A DNA stretch of 18,438 bases from Fimenecus sp045531435 (lineage in GTDB: Bacteria > Bacillota > Clostridia > Oscillospirales > Acutalibacteraceae). Numbering within the stretch: position 1 is the stretch's first letter; the number at the start of each line of letters is the position of its first letter. The stretch covers positions 1 through 18,438 of the forward strand of contig JAZSDZ010000177.1 in the NCBI GenBank assembly GCA_045531435.1. Reading direction: 5' to 3'. The notes below the pieces were generated by a model that worked only from the letters and a program-made list of their open reading frames with translations, searched no databases and was not told the DNA's origin. Position numbers and translations under genes: made by a program. This document shows, in pieces, positions 1 through 6,832 of the stretch.

Positions 1-654
1 AAATTCGGTGCATTGGATGTTGAAGAGGACTGGGCTTGTGAAGCAAGAAGATATTATTTCGGTATCGTTGGTAAATACGGTGTGCAGGTTCAGGCGGTTC
101 TAAAAAAGGCAGCTGGGCTTGATATTCAGACAATCTATCCTTTACATGGACCGGTTCTTAACGAAAATCTCGGATACTACCTTGATTTGTACGACACTTG
201 GTCATCTTATGGTGTTGAGAGTGAGGGTACACTCATTTGCTATACATCTGTTTACGGAAACACTAAAAAAGCAGTTGAGATTTTAGCAGAAGAGCTTAAA
301 AATGCAGGTTGTCCAAAAGTTGTTGTAAATGACCTTGCCCGTTGCGATATGGCAGAAGCTGTTGAAGATGCTTTCCGTTATGGTAAAATCATTCTTGCTA
401 CAACAACATATAACGGTGACTTGTTCCCATTTATGAGAGAGTTTATCAATGAGCTTACTGAAAGAGGATACAGAAATCGTAAAATCGGTATCATTGAAAA
501 CGGTTCCTGGGCACCAGTTGTAAAGAATAAAATCACAAAATCATTTGAAAATAGCAAGAACATTGAGTTTGCTGAAAATATTGTGACAATTCATTCAGCG
601 GTAAAAGAAGAAAATCTTGAACAGATAAAAAATTTGGCTGAAGAAATGAAATAA
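1..654 (+). CDS. Flavo-diiron protein (FprA/type A flavoprotein), C-terminal part
   Basis: This is the 3' part of a gene whose start lies before the window; the frame is open from base 1. The product is a soluble flavo-diiron protein, a family that reduces O2 to water or NO to N2O using a diiron site and FMN, protecting anaerobes. Visible are the tail of the metallo-beta-lactamase-like domain, with FGALD at the left edge and the late metal-ligand His in the IYPLHGP motif, followed by a flavodoxin domain that starts at GTLICYTSVYGNT. The S-V-Y-G-N-T loop is the FMN phosphate-binding loop. ATTTYNGDLFPFM and ENGSWAP are typical of the second and third FMN loops. The protein ends normally at a TAA followed by a terminator. 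The metal ligands of the N-terminal half cannot be checked. Rubredoxin or NADH-oxidoreductase extensions are absent at the C-terminus, so this is the simple class. Confidence 0.9.
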   Translation, partial: KFGALDVEEDWACEARRYYFGIVGKYGVQVQAVLKKAAGLDIQTIYPLHGPVLNENLGYYLDLYDTWSSYGVESEGTLICYTSVYGNTKKAVEILAEELKNAGCPKVVVNDLARCDMAEAVEDAFRYGKIILATTTYNGDLFPFMREFINELTERGYRNRKIGIIENGSWAPVVKNKITKSFENSKNIEFAENIVTIHSAVKEENLEQIKNLAEEMK

Positions 655-660
655 TAGTTT

Positions 661-691
661 ACAGACGGGTCAAACGACCTGTCTGTTTTTT
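661..691 (+). terminator. Rho-independent terminator of the flavo-diiron gene
   Basis: The arms at 661-671 and 676-686 form an 11-bp stem (acagacgggtc / gacctgtctgt, with one G-U pair) around an AAAC loop. A T-rich tract follows directly. It lies 7 bases after the stop codon. Confidence 0.85.
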
Positions 692-733
692 ATTGCTTAA
701 ATATTAATTTTTTATTACTTTTTTAACATTTTG

Positions 734-762
734 TTGACAAGAAAAAAATTAAAAGTTATTCT
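734..762 (+). promoter_or_regulatory. Sigma-A promoter of the FHA-SEDS-PBP operon
   Basis: TTGACA at 734-739 and TATTCT at 757-762 are separated by exactly 17 bases. The core lies about 50 bases upstream of the first ATG and just after the preceding terminator, so transcription of the envelope operon probably begins here. Confidence 0.75.
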
Positions 763-812
763 AATAGTACATAATTGGTAATACTATACTTATCAAAAAA
801 GGAGGGACGAAA

Positions 813-1526
813 ATGGATGTTATAGAATACGTTTTAAGATATATTCTTTGCTTTCTTGCTATTGCAGTTATTTTTAACTGTGTCTGGTCGCTTATCCGTT
901 TGCGTCCTGACAAAAAGGTTTATGCTGTCCTTGTGGATATGGCAAGCGACAAGCAATATCCTATCACTTGCTATGAAACATCTGTGGGAAGAAGTAAGGT
1001 TTGTGATATCTTTCTGACAAATTCAACTGTTTCCCGTTCACACGCTGTGATTGCATTGAGAAAAGATGGTTTTTATGTTTTTGATACTGAATCAAAATCA
1101 GGCATTCAGGTGAATGATAAGAAAATCGAAAAAAGTGTAAAGCTTAACCATGGCGATATAGTTGCTTTTGGTACAGCAATTATGAAGTTTTATATCGGAA
1201 ATGACGGAAATAATGATTATTCACATAAGAAAGAAAAGAAAAACCGTCAGCCCAAACTCGTGAATCTCGTTGACGGAAATGAATTTATTATTGATGGAGA
1301 TTTTATAACTATCGGTAGGGCAAAGGGCAGTAATGTTGAGATTTCAGCACCGTATGTATCAAGAAAACAGGCAGAAATCTTTAAAGAAAAGAATAGTTGG
1401 TATATTGAAAATATGGGAACAACCACGAAGACTACACTTAATGGTGAAATCATTAAAGGGACAATTCGTCTTAAAGACGGAGATGTAATCAGAGTCGGAG
1501 ATTTTGCATTTATGTTTGAAATATAA
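813..1526 (+). CDS. Membrane-anchored protein with two FHA domains
   Basis: The 237-residue protein has one N-terminal membrane helix (about 7-28) followed by two forkhead-associated domains. FHA domains bind phosphothreonine peptides. FHA1 (about 50-128) carries the full site: G59-R60, S74-R-S-H77 and N101. FHA2 (about 158-237) has G168-R169 and N210, but the usual His of the S-x-x-H motif is Gln186. A charged linker (about 131-148) joins them. With a short cytosol-facing arrangement likely, it could recruit a phosphorylated partner to the membrane. The start is set by a strong AAAGGAGGG ribosome site 6-7 bases before the ATG. The gene is first in an operon with a SEDS glycosyltransferase and a penicillin-binding protein, the context in which Actinobacteria keep FhaB, also a small membrane-anchored FHA protein. 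A role in cell-wall synthesis control is therefore inferred. No Ser/Thr kinase is in the window. Confidence 0.88.
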   Translation: MDVIEYVLRYILCFLAIAVIFNCVWSLIRLRPDKKVYAVLVDMASDKQYPITCYETSVGRSKVCDIFLTNSTVSRSHAVIALRKDGFYVFDTESKSGIQVNDKKIEKSVKLNHGDIVAFGTAIMKFYIGNDGNNDYSHKKEKKNRQPKLVNLVDGNEFIIDGDFITIGRAKGSNVEISAPYVSRKQAEIFKEKNSWYIENMGTTTKTTLNGEIIKGTIRLKDGDVIRVGDFAFMFEI

Positions 1527-1559
1527 TGAAGCAAAAATAAAAAAGGCAGGTGATAAAAT

Positions 1560-2798
1560 ATGCAAAGAATTAAAGCGAGAAATGTAAATCCGTATATAAT
1601 GTTGTTTATAATTACACTTTTTCAGGCTATATGCTTTTTTACTCTTGTGGTAAGAGCTGACGAAGAATACAGAAACGGCATTTTTATGTGTTTTGTCGGA
1701 TATCTTTTAGTTGAATATGCATATTTTATTGGTGCTCATCTTGTTTTAGGACGAAGAGGATTTGAAGTTGAGTTAATTGCATTTTTACTTACCTCAATCG
1801 GACTTTCAATAACAGGTAGTGTGTATCCTGACGGAATAGTAAAACAGTTTGTTGCTGTTCTTGTGGGAATTGGTGGCTTTGTAATTTTACAATGGGTTTT
1901 ACGAGATTTGAAATTCTGTAACGGTATTCGTATTCCTGTTGCAGTCCTCGTAGTAGGACTTCTTGCATTTACATTGATTTTCGCAAAGGCAACAAATGGT
2001 GCGAAAAACTGGATATATGTTGGAGGATTATCAATTCAACCATCAGAGCTTGTAAAGGTGGCATTCATTTTTGTAGGTGCAGCAGCTCTTGAAAAATTAC
2101 AGTCAAACCGAAGCCTTACAAAGTTTGTTATATTTGCATTTGCTTGTGTTGGTCTGTTATTCCTTATGTATGATTTCGGTACAGCGTTGATTTTCTTTTT
2201 CACATTTGTTGTAATTGCATTTATGCGTTCAGGTGATATAAGAACTATTGTGCTTGTTTGTACAGTTGCACTTATGGGTGGACTTTTAGTTCTTATGTTC
2301 CGTCCATATGTTGCCAACAGATTTGAGGCGTATGGTCATGTATGGGAATTTTTTGATACATCAGGCTACCAACAGACAAGAACAATGATTTACTCGGCAA
2401 GTGGTGGACTTTTTGGTGTTGGTCTTGGCAATGGTAAGCTTCGTAACATCTTTGCTGCAACAGAGGACCTTGTGTTTGGCGTTGTGTGTGAAGAATTAGG
2501 CATGATAATGGCAGGTGCAATTTTACTTTCTTATGTTGCATTGTTGGTTTATTCAATCCGTCATTCAAAATATGCTCGTTCATCATTTTATGCAATCTCT
2601 GCTTGTGCGGCGGCATCTCTTATGCTTTTTCAAGCGGCACTCAATGTTTTCGGCGTAAATGATCTTTTACCACTTACAGGTGTAACGCTTCCGTTTATCA
2701 GTAGAGGTGGTTCAAGCATTATCAGTTGCTGGATGCTTTTAGCATTTATAAAAGCTGTTGACAGAAGCACTTATCGTTATGGAGGTGTTCGTCAATGA
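1560..2798 (+). CDS. SEDS-family peptidoglycan glycosyltransferase (FtsW/RodA/SpoVE)
   Basis: This 412-residue integral membrane protein has about ten hydrophobic segments. SEDS proteins polymerise lipid II into glycan strands and pair with a class B PBP. Diagnostic motifs are GAKNWI (147-152) with QPSELVK (160-166), GVGLGNGK (286-293), TEDLVFGVVCEELG (301-314), which holds the conserved acidic residue D303 of the extracellular loop, and PLTGVTLPFISRGGSS (371-386). The length fits the family. The start has an AGGTG ribosome site 7 bases upstream and sits 33 bases after the FHA gene. The following PBP gene overlaps its stop by 4 bases, so the two are probably translationally coupled and form the synthase-transpeptidase pair. 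Motifs do not decide between FtsW (septal), RodA (lateral) and SpoVE (spore). The actinobacterial-like order and the short PbpA-like partner favour RodA-type naming, but this is inference. Confidence 0.92.
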   Translation: MQRIKARNVNPYIMLFIITLFQAICFFTLVVRADEEYRNGIFMCFVGYLLVEYAYFIGAHLVLGRRGFEVELIAFLLTSIGLSITGSVYPDGIVKQFVAVLVGIGGFVILQWVLRDLKFCNGIRIPVAVLVVGLLAFTLIFAKATNGAKNWIYVGGLSIQPSELVKVAFIFVGAAALEKLQSNRSLTKFVIFAFACVGLLFLMYDFGTALIFFFTFVVIAFMRSGDIRTIVLVCTVALMGGLLVLMFRPYVANRFEAYGHVWEFFDTSGYQQTRTMIYSASGGLFGVGLGNGKLRNIFAATEDLVFGVVCEELGMIMAGAILLSYVALLVYSIRHSKYARSSFYAISACAAASLMLFQAALNVFGVNDLLPLTGVTLPFISRGGSSIISCWMLLAFIKAVDRSTYRYGGVRQ

Positions 2799-4195
2799 AA
2801 ACTATATCAAAAAGAGCATTGACTCTGTATGCTGTAATTCTACTTTTCCTTGCAGGGTGTGGTCTGCTGTTTTATAATCTTGTGACTAATTCCTCTGATT
2901 GGGCAATGAATAGAGTAAACGGGCATCTTTATTCTTCGGGAAGTCTTGCCACAGCCGGTGATATTACAGATGTAAACGGAATAGTCCTTGTAAGTAGCCG
3001 AGACGGTCAGCGCATATATAATCAAAGTAAAAATATACGACTTTCGACACTTCATACAGTAGGTGACAATTCAGGATTTATTGCAAGTGGAATTCAGACA
3101 TCATTCAAGGATGAATTGACAGGATATACACTTGTTGATGGTGTTTATAACCTTAAAAGATATGGAAAAGGTAACGATATAAAACTGACAATAAATTCAA
3201 AGGTTTGTGCTGCTGCCTATAAAGCGTTAGGCGATAAAAAAGGCACAGTTGCAGTAATGAATTACAAAACAGGCGAATTGGTATGTGTTGTTTCGACTCC
3301 GACTTATGATATATTGAATAAACCTGAGGATATTCTCACCGATACAACGGGAAAATACGACGGAATATATATGAACAGATTTTTCTCAGGACTTTATACT
3401 CCCGGTTCAACATTCAAGGTTATTACTGCTGCCTGTGCTATTGAGAATATTCCCGATATTTATAGTCGCACCTTTGAGTGTGAGGGCAAAATTCAGATTG
3501 GTGAAGGCTATGTAATTTGTAGTGATACGCACGGAAAAGTCGGTTTTGAAAAAGCAATGAACAAGTCTTGTAACTGTGCTTTTGCAGTTATAGCAGATGA
3601 GTTAGGCAAAGAAAAGCTTACTGCAACTGCTGAAAGGTTAGGGTTTAATACAAAAAATCTCACAGTCAGCGATAAAATCAGATGTGCAAAAAGCAAATTG
3701 AATTTAATTGACGCTAAAGCATTGGATATGGGATGGGCAGGAATAGGGCAATATACAACACTTATCAACCCGTGTCAGATGCTTACGGTTACTTCCGCTA
3801 TAGCGAATAATGGTACGGCAGTTTCACCATATCTTGTAAGTGAAATTAAAAATCCTGAAGGTGAAGTAACATTTTCAAGTGAAACGGAATTTCTTGGTGA
3901 ATATTTCAATCCTTCTGTGGCACAGAGCCTTGATAACATTCTTCGTTCTGATGTGAAAAATCAGTATGGTGATTCGTATTTTCCAAATATGGAAATGTGT
4001 GGAAAAACAGGTACTGCTGAAATCAGTGATGATGAAGATGCAAAACCAAATGCTCTTTTCGTAGGATATTCTCAAAATGAAAATATGCCTTTTGCAATTA
4101 TTGTGGTTGTGGAAAATTCAACATCTGCAATAAGAAACGCTGTTCCTGTTGCTTCTGCAGTTATGAAGGAAGTAAAAACACAATATGCAAATTAA
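2795..4195 (+). CDS. Class B penicillin-binding protein (transpeptidase, PbpA-like)
   Basis: This 466-residue protein has an N-terminal membrane anchor (about 9-30), a short non-catalytic region (about 45-130) and a complete transpeptidase domain. It would cross-link peptidoglycan outside the membrane and partner with the SEDS protein just upstream. All three active-site motifs are present: S205-T-F-K208 (nucleophile Ser205), S258-C-N260 and K404-T-G-T407. The family's usual N-terminal RGxIxDRNG motif is degenerate here, reading AGDITDVNG (54-62). At 466 residues it is short compared with PBP2 or PBP3 (usually 550-700), resembling actinobacterial PbpA. The ATG overlaps the previous gene's stop as ATGA. 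Residues 19-22 (LAGC) resemble a lipobox, but hydrophobic sequence continues beyond the Cys, so a transmembrane anchor is more likely. A terminator follows directly. Confidence 0.92.
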   Translation: MKTISKRALTLYAVILLFLAGCGLLFYNLVTNSSDWAMNRVNGHLYSSGSLATAGDITDVNGIVLVSSRDGQRIYNQSKNIRLSTLHTVGDNSGFIASGIQTSFKDELTGYTLVDGVYNLKRYGKGNDIKLTINSKVCAAAYKALGDKKGTVAVMNYKTGELVCVVSTPTYDILNKPEDILTDTTGKYDGIYMNRFFSGLYTPGSTFKVITAACAIENIPDIYSRTFECEGKIQIGEGYVICSDTHGKVGFEKAMNKSCNCAFAVIADELGKEKLTATAERLGFNTKNLTVSDKIRCAKSKLNLIDAKALDMGWAGIGQYTTLINPCQMLTVTSAIANNGTAVSPYLVSEIKNPEGEVTFSSETEFLGEYFNPSVAQSLDNILRSDVKNQYGDSYFPNMEMCGKTGTAEISDDEDAKPNALFVGYSQNENMPFAIIVVVENSTSAIRNAVPVASAVMKEVKTQYAN

Positions 4196-4200
4196 AATAA

Positions 4201-4235
4201 GCACTTATCGGTTTTTTCATCGATAAGTGCTTTTA
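4201..4235 (+). terminator. Terminator of the FHA-SEDS-PBP operon
   Basis: A perfect 10-bp stem (gcacttatcg at 4201-4210 and cgataagtgc at 4221-4230) encloses a 10-base loop. TTTTAAT follows. It starts 6 bases after the PBP stop codon. Confidence 0.85.
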
Positions 4236-4256
4236 ATATAGAAATTTAATATTTGC

Positions 4257-4286
4257 AAAAAGAAAGGGCAGACATTTCGTCTGCCC
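4257..4286 (-). terminator. Terminator of the cohesin-protein gene
   Basis: An 8-bp perfect stem (gggcagac 4266-4273 and gtctgccc 4279-4286) with a 5-base loop. Read on the minus strand it is followed by a TTTCTTTTT tract (4257-4265). It lies 20 bases beyond the convergent cohesin gene. The plus-strand side also has AATTTTATT, so it may work in both directions. Confidence 0.8.
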
Positions 4287-4305
4287 AATTTTATTACATT
4301 ATAAA

Positions 4306-5154
4306 TTATTCAGCGTCGTAAGTCTTTGTTGTGCCGAAGAGATTACGGAAGAAACCGCCGAGTTTATCAAAGAAACTTGCCTTTGATGTCATTTCGATTG
4401 TTTCAACTTCAAGAACGCTGCCTGATGCACTGTAAAGTGTAGCAGTGATTACTGAAGGACCATTTGATTCTGAAGTAATCTTACAGCTGTTACCGCCATC
4501 CTGTTCCTTAAGTTTGAAATTCTTGTTATCAGCTGTCCATTTGATTGTAGCACCTGATGGAAGAGCTTTCTTAGTTGTAGCGTGAAGGATGATGCTATCC
4601 TTACAACGGATAGTGCTTCTTGATGGAGTTTTGATTGCGATATAATCAGATGTTGATGGGTTTGAAGATGATGAGAAACTGATGCTCTTAGTAGATGCAG
4701 CTGCACATGCACTTGTTACATCAACATCAGTTCCGTTTGAATCTACATACGCTTCAACAATGTTACAAGTAATTTTGCCACCAGTTTTTACAACTTTAAA
4801 TTGAGCTGTGAGGAATGTTTTTGCAGCGCCAGTAACCGGTGAAGAAGTTGCTGCGCCAAATCTGACTTTACCAGCAGTGCTGTCGTTTGTCATTTCCATA
4901 GAGAAAGCACCATAAGTTTTTACAGAACCAGAAACTACTTCAAAATAGCCAGGATTGAATAAAAGGTCGTACTGGAAAGCAGTAAGTTTAGAATTTTCAG
5001 AAAGTGATACTGTAACAGTAACAACGTCGCCGACAGCAACAGTTGTCTTATTTGCAGTTGCAGTGATTACAGGTGTGTTAGCAGCCAAAGCTGTAGTAGG
5101 AATAATAGCAAAAAGCATAAGAGCTGCTAAAACGAGTGATAAGATTTTTTTCAT
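4306..5154 (-). CDS. Secreted protein with a cohesin domain and an Ig-like domain
   Basis: The 282-residue protein has a clear signal peptide (1-24: MKK start, hydrophobic core, ALA-A cleavage site). A cohesin-like domain follows at about 28-150, with the pattern VGDVVTVTVSL, a FQYDLLFNP strand, the VRFGAA strand and FLTAQFKV. Then come a Ser-rich linker (about 159-170), an Ig-like beta domain (about 171-256) and a short amphipathic C-terminus, FFDKLGGFFRNLFG (261-274). Cohesins bind dockerin modules of cellulosome or amylosome enzymes, so a surface-assembly role is possible. No dockerin, SLH domain or LPXTG sorting signal is present, so attachment to the cell is unexplained. The chosen ATG at 5154 is preceded by AAAGGAGAT at 7 bases. 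An earlier in-frame ATG 45 bases upstream lacks a ribosome site and would spoil the signal peptide. Cohesin-like folds also occur in proteins unrelated to cellulosomes. Confidence 0.82.
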   Translation of the reverse strand: MKKILSLVLAALMLFAIIPTTALAANTPVITATANKTTVAVGDVVTVTVSLSENSKLTAFQYDLLFNPGYFEVVSGSVKTYGAFSMEMTNDSTAGKVRFGAATSSPVTGAAKTFLTAQFKVVKTGGKITCNIVEAYVDSNGTDVDVTSACAAASTKSISFSSSSNPSTSDYIAIKTPSRSTIRCKDSIILHATTKKALPSGATIKWTADNKNFKLKEQDGGNSCKITSESNGPSVITATLYSASGSVLEVETIEMTSKASFFDKLGGFFRNLFGTTKTYDAE

Positions 5155-5204
5155 TTTAATATCTCCTTTTGTTTTGTAATACAAATGTGTATTTAGCAAA
5201 AATG

Positions 5205-5233
5205 ATTATAAACAAATTTATTTCAATTGTCAA
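5205..5233 (-). promoter_or_regulatory. Perfect-consensus promoter of the cohesin gene
   Basis: On the minus strand TTGACA (5228-5233) and TATAAT (5205-5210) are separated by exactly 17 bases, a full match to the vegetative consensus. The -35 box overlaps the TGA stop codon of cca (5230-5232). The gene can therefore be transcribed strongly apart from the upstream operon. No terminator lies between cca and this gene, so read-through may add to it. Confidence 0.85.
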
Positions 5234-6591
5234 GAAATTGACTGCTTTTTAGAAAGAATATACTCACAGATTTCCTTATAATCATTTTTTAAGGTTTCAT
5301 TTATGACACATTCGAGAACATCATTGAGAATAAAACCGATTTCTTTACCTTTGAACCCCATTTCAATCAGGTCGTTTCCGTTAATTTTCAAATCTTTTAC
5401 AGAAAAACATTCCTGCTCCTCAAGAATTTCGTTTATTGTATCATAAGCTTTTTTATAAAACTCCTCACCACGAAAGAATTCAGGATTCTGCGCAGAGTTG
5501 TCGCAACATTTAATGTGGACAAGGTCAAAAATCATTTCTTTACCTATTTGTGACATTATTCGTTTAAGTCGTTTTTTATCAGGGAGAACATTATCACTAA
5601 TCATTATAGGTGAATCGTGGAATTTTACGAGAGTGACAACCTTGTTCTTTGTATCATTATCAAAATGAAGTCGAGTCATAATTTTTTCTGCCATTTCAGC
5701 ACTCTTTTTAGGATGACCATAGTAATGCTGTTCACCTTTTTCGTCGAAATGAGCAACAACGGGCTTTGCAATATCGTGAAAAAACAAAGAAAGTCGGATT
5801 ATCGGGTCGGACTTGCTGTTATCAATTGCTTTCAGTGTGTGGATAAAAACATCATAACAATGATGTTTGTTTTTTTGTTGGAAATTTACGCATTTTTCTA
5901 TTTCAGGAATAAATACTGCAATAACATCTGAAAACTCCTGAAGCACATTATATGCGTTTTTGCCACAGATGAGTTTTGTGAATTCGTCACGAATTCTCTC
6001 TGCTGAAATGTTTTTAAGCAAATCCTTGCATTTGTGAATTGCATTTTTTGTGTTTTCTTCAATAGTAAAGCCTAAAACTGAAGAAAATCGCATTCCGCGA
6101 AGAATTCGTAGAGCATCCTCACGAAATCGCGTTTCAGCATCACCGATACAACGGATAGTTTTGTTGTTAATGTCATCAATTCCACCTGCAAGGTCGCAAA
6201 GTCCGCCAATAAAATCGTAAGCGATTGCATTCATTGTAAAATCACGACGAATAACATCATCAGAGAGCTTTTGCGAAAAAGTTACTTCATCAGGATGACG
6301 ATTGTCCGAATAGGTGCCTTCACTTCTGTATGTGGTTATTTCGAGAGGCTCGTTGTCAATTAATACAGTAACTGTACCGTGTTTAATGCCTGTCTCAATA
6401 ACGCGAAAATCCTTGAAAACCTCTTTAACCTGATGTGGTGTTGCGTTTGTCGTGATGTCAATGTCACCGATAGGTAATCCCATAATGTAATCACGGACAC
6501 TACCACCGATTAAAAATGCCTCAAAATTGTTGCTGTTGAGCAAGTCAATTGCAATTTTTGAGGCAGGTTTAAATTGGTTATTTGCTTTCAT
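5230..6591 (-). CDS. cca: CCA tRNA nucleotidyltransferase with HD domain
   Basis: The 453-residue class II nucleotidyltransferase adds or repairs the 3' CCA of tRNAs in the cytosol. The head domain shows GGSVRD (29-34), the catalytic carboxylates D43-I-D45, the motif RRDFTMNA (115-122), and EDALRILRGMRF (158-169). A C-terminal HD domain (about 245-350) has H251, H272-D273 (SLFFHDIAKP) and YGHPKKSAEMA. Such HD domains give some CCA enzymes metal-dependent phosphatase or phosphodiesterase activity. The length is normal for HD-containing bacterial enzymes. The ATG lies 14 bases inside the end of the TSCPD-protein gene, so it is probably translationally coupled. A poly(A) polymerase or an A-adding or CC-adding split enzyme is the main alternative, since class II motifs alone do not separate these. 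Confidence 0.9.
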   Translation of the reverse strand: MKANNQFKPASKIAIDLLNSNNFEAFLIGGSVRDYIMGLPIGDIDITTNATPHQVKEVFKDFRVIETGIKHGTVTVLIDNEPLEITTYRSEGTYSDNRHPDEVTFSQKLSDDVIRRDFTMNAIAYDFIGGLCDLAGGIDDINNKTIRCIGDAETRFREDALRILRGMRFSSVLGFTIEENTKNAIHKCKDLLKNISAERIRDEFTKLICGKNAYNVLQEFSDVIAVFIPEIEKCVNFQQKNKHHCYDVFIHTLKAIDNSKSDPIIRLSLFFHDIAKPVVAHFDEKGEQHYYGHPKKSAEMAEKIMTRLHFDNDTKNKVVTLVKFHDSPIMISDNVLPDKKRLKRIMSQIGKEMIFDLVHIKCCDNSAQNPEFFRGEEFYKKAYDTINEILEEQECFSVKDLKINGNDLIEMGFKGKEIGFILNDVLECVINETLKNDYKEICEYILSKKQSIS

Positions 6592-6832
6592 TTAATGCTT
6601 CTTCAAGTGCAAGTGCCAACTGGTCAGGACAGGATGTCGGCTTAAATCCACATTTTATACCCTTGACAAGAGGAATAATTTCTTCTGCTTTCTTTCCCTC
6701 AACAAGTGCTGCAATTCCTTTAAGGTTTCCGTTACAACCACCATAGAAAGAAACATTTTTCACTAATCCATTTTCTAATTCGAAAGAGATTTCACGGGAG
6801 CAAGTACCATGTGTTTTGTATTTATAATTCAT
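6578..6832 (-). CDS. Small TSCPD-domain protein (TIGR03905-like)
   Basis: This 84-residue protein is essentially one TSCPD domain, named for the motif seen here at T66-S-C-P-D70, which continues as QLALALEEAL. Cys11, Cys33, Cys61 and Cys68 are positioned like the conserved cysteines of the family, suggesting metal or redox chemistry, but no biochemical role is established for the stand-alone form. Related domains occur at the C-terminus of some vitamin B12-dependent ribonucleotide reductases. The ATG overlaps the rsmA stop by one base (TAATG), with GAGGT about 7 bases upstream inside rsmA. Its end overlaps cca by 14 bases. Its fixed place between two RNA-maturation genes may reflect operon convenience rather than function. 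Confidence 0.85.
   Translation of the reverse strand: MNYKYKTHGTCSREISFELENGLVKNVSFYGGCNGNLKGIAALVEGKKAEEIIPLVKGIKCGFKPTSCPDQLALALEEALNESK

Noticed and set aside
2849..2860. Lipobox LAGC in the PBP as proof of a lipoprotein
   Set aside because: Hydrophobic sequence continues for about eight residues after the Cys, so a transmembrane anchor fits better; kept only as a note.
5155..5199. In-frame upstream ATG adding 15 residues to the cohesin protein
   Set aside because: It has no ribosome site and would place a charged, Tyr-rich extension ahead of a complete signal peptide; the ATG at 5154 has AAAGGAGAT at ideal spacing.
5617..5931. 104-codon open frame opposite cca
   Set aside because: It lies wholly antisense to conserved cca coding sequence, has no ribosome site and gives a Phe/Tyr-rich product without recognisable motifs.
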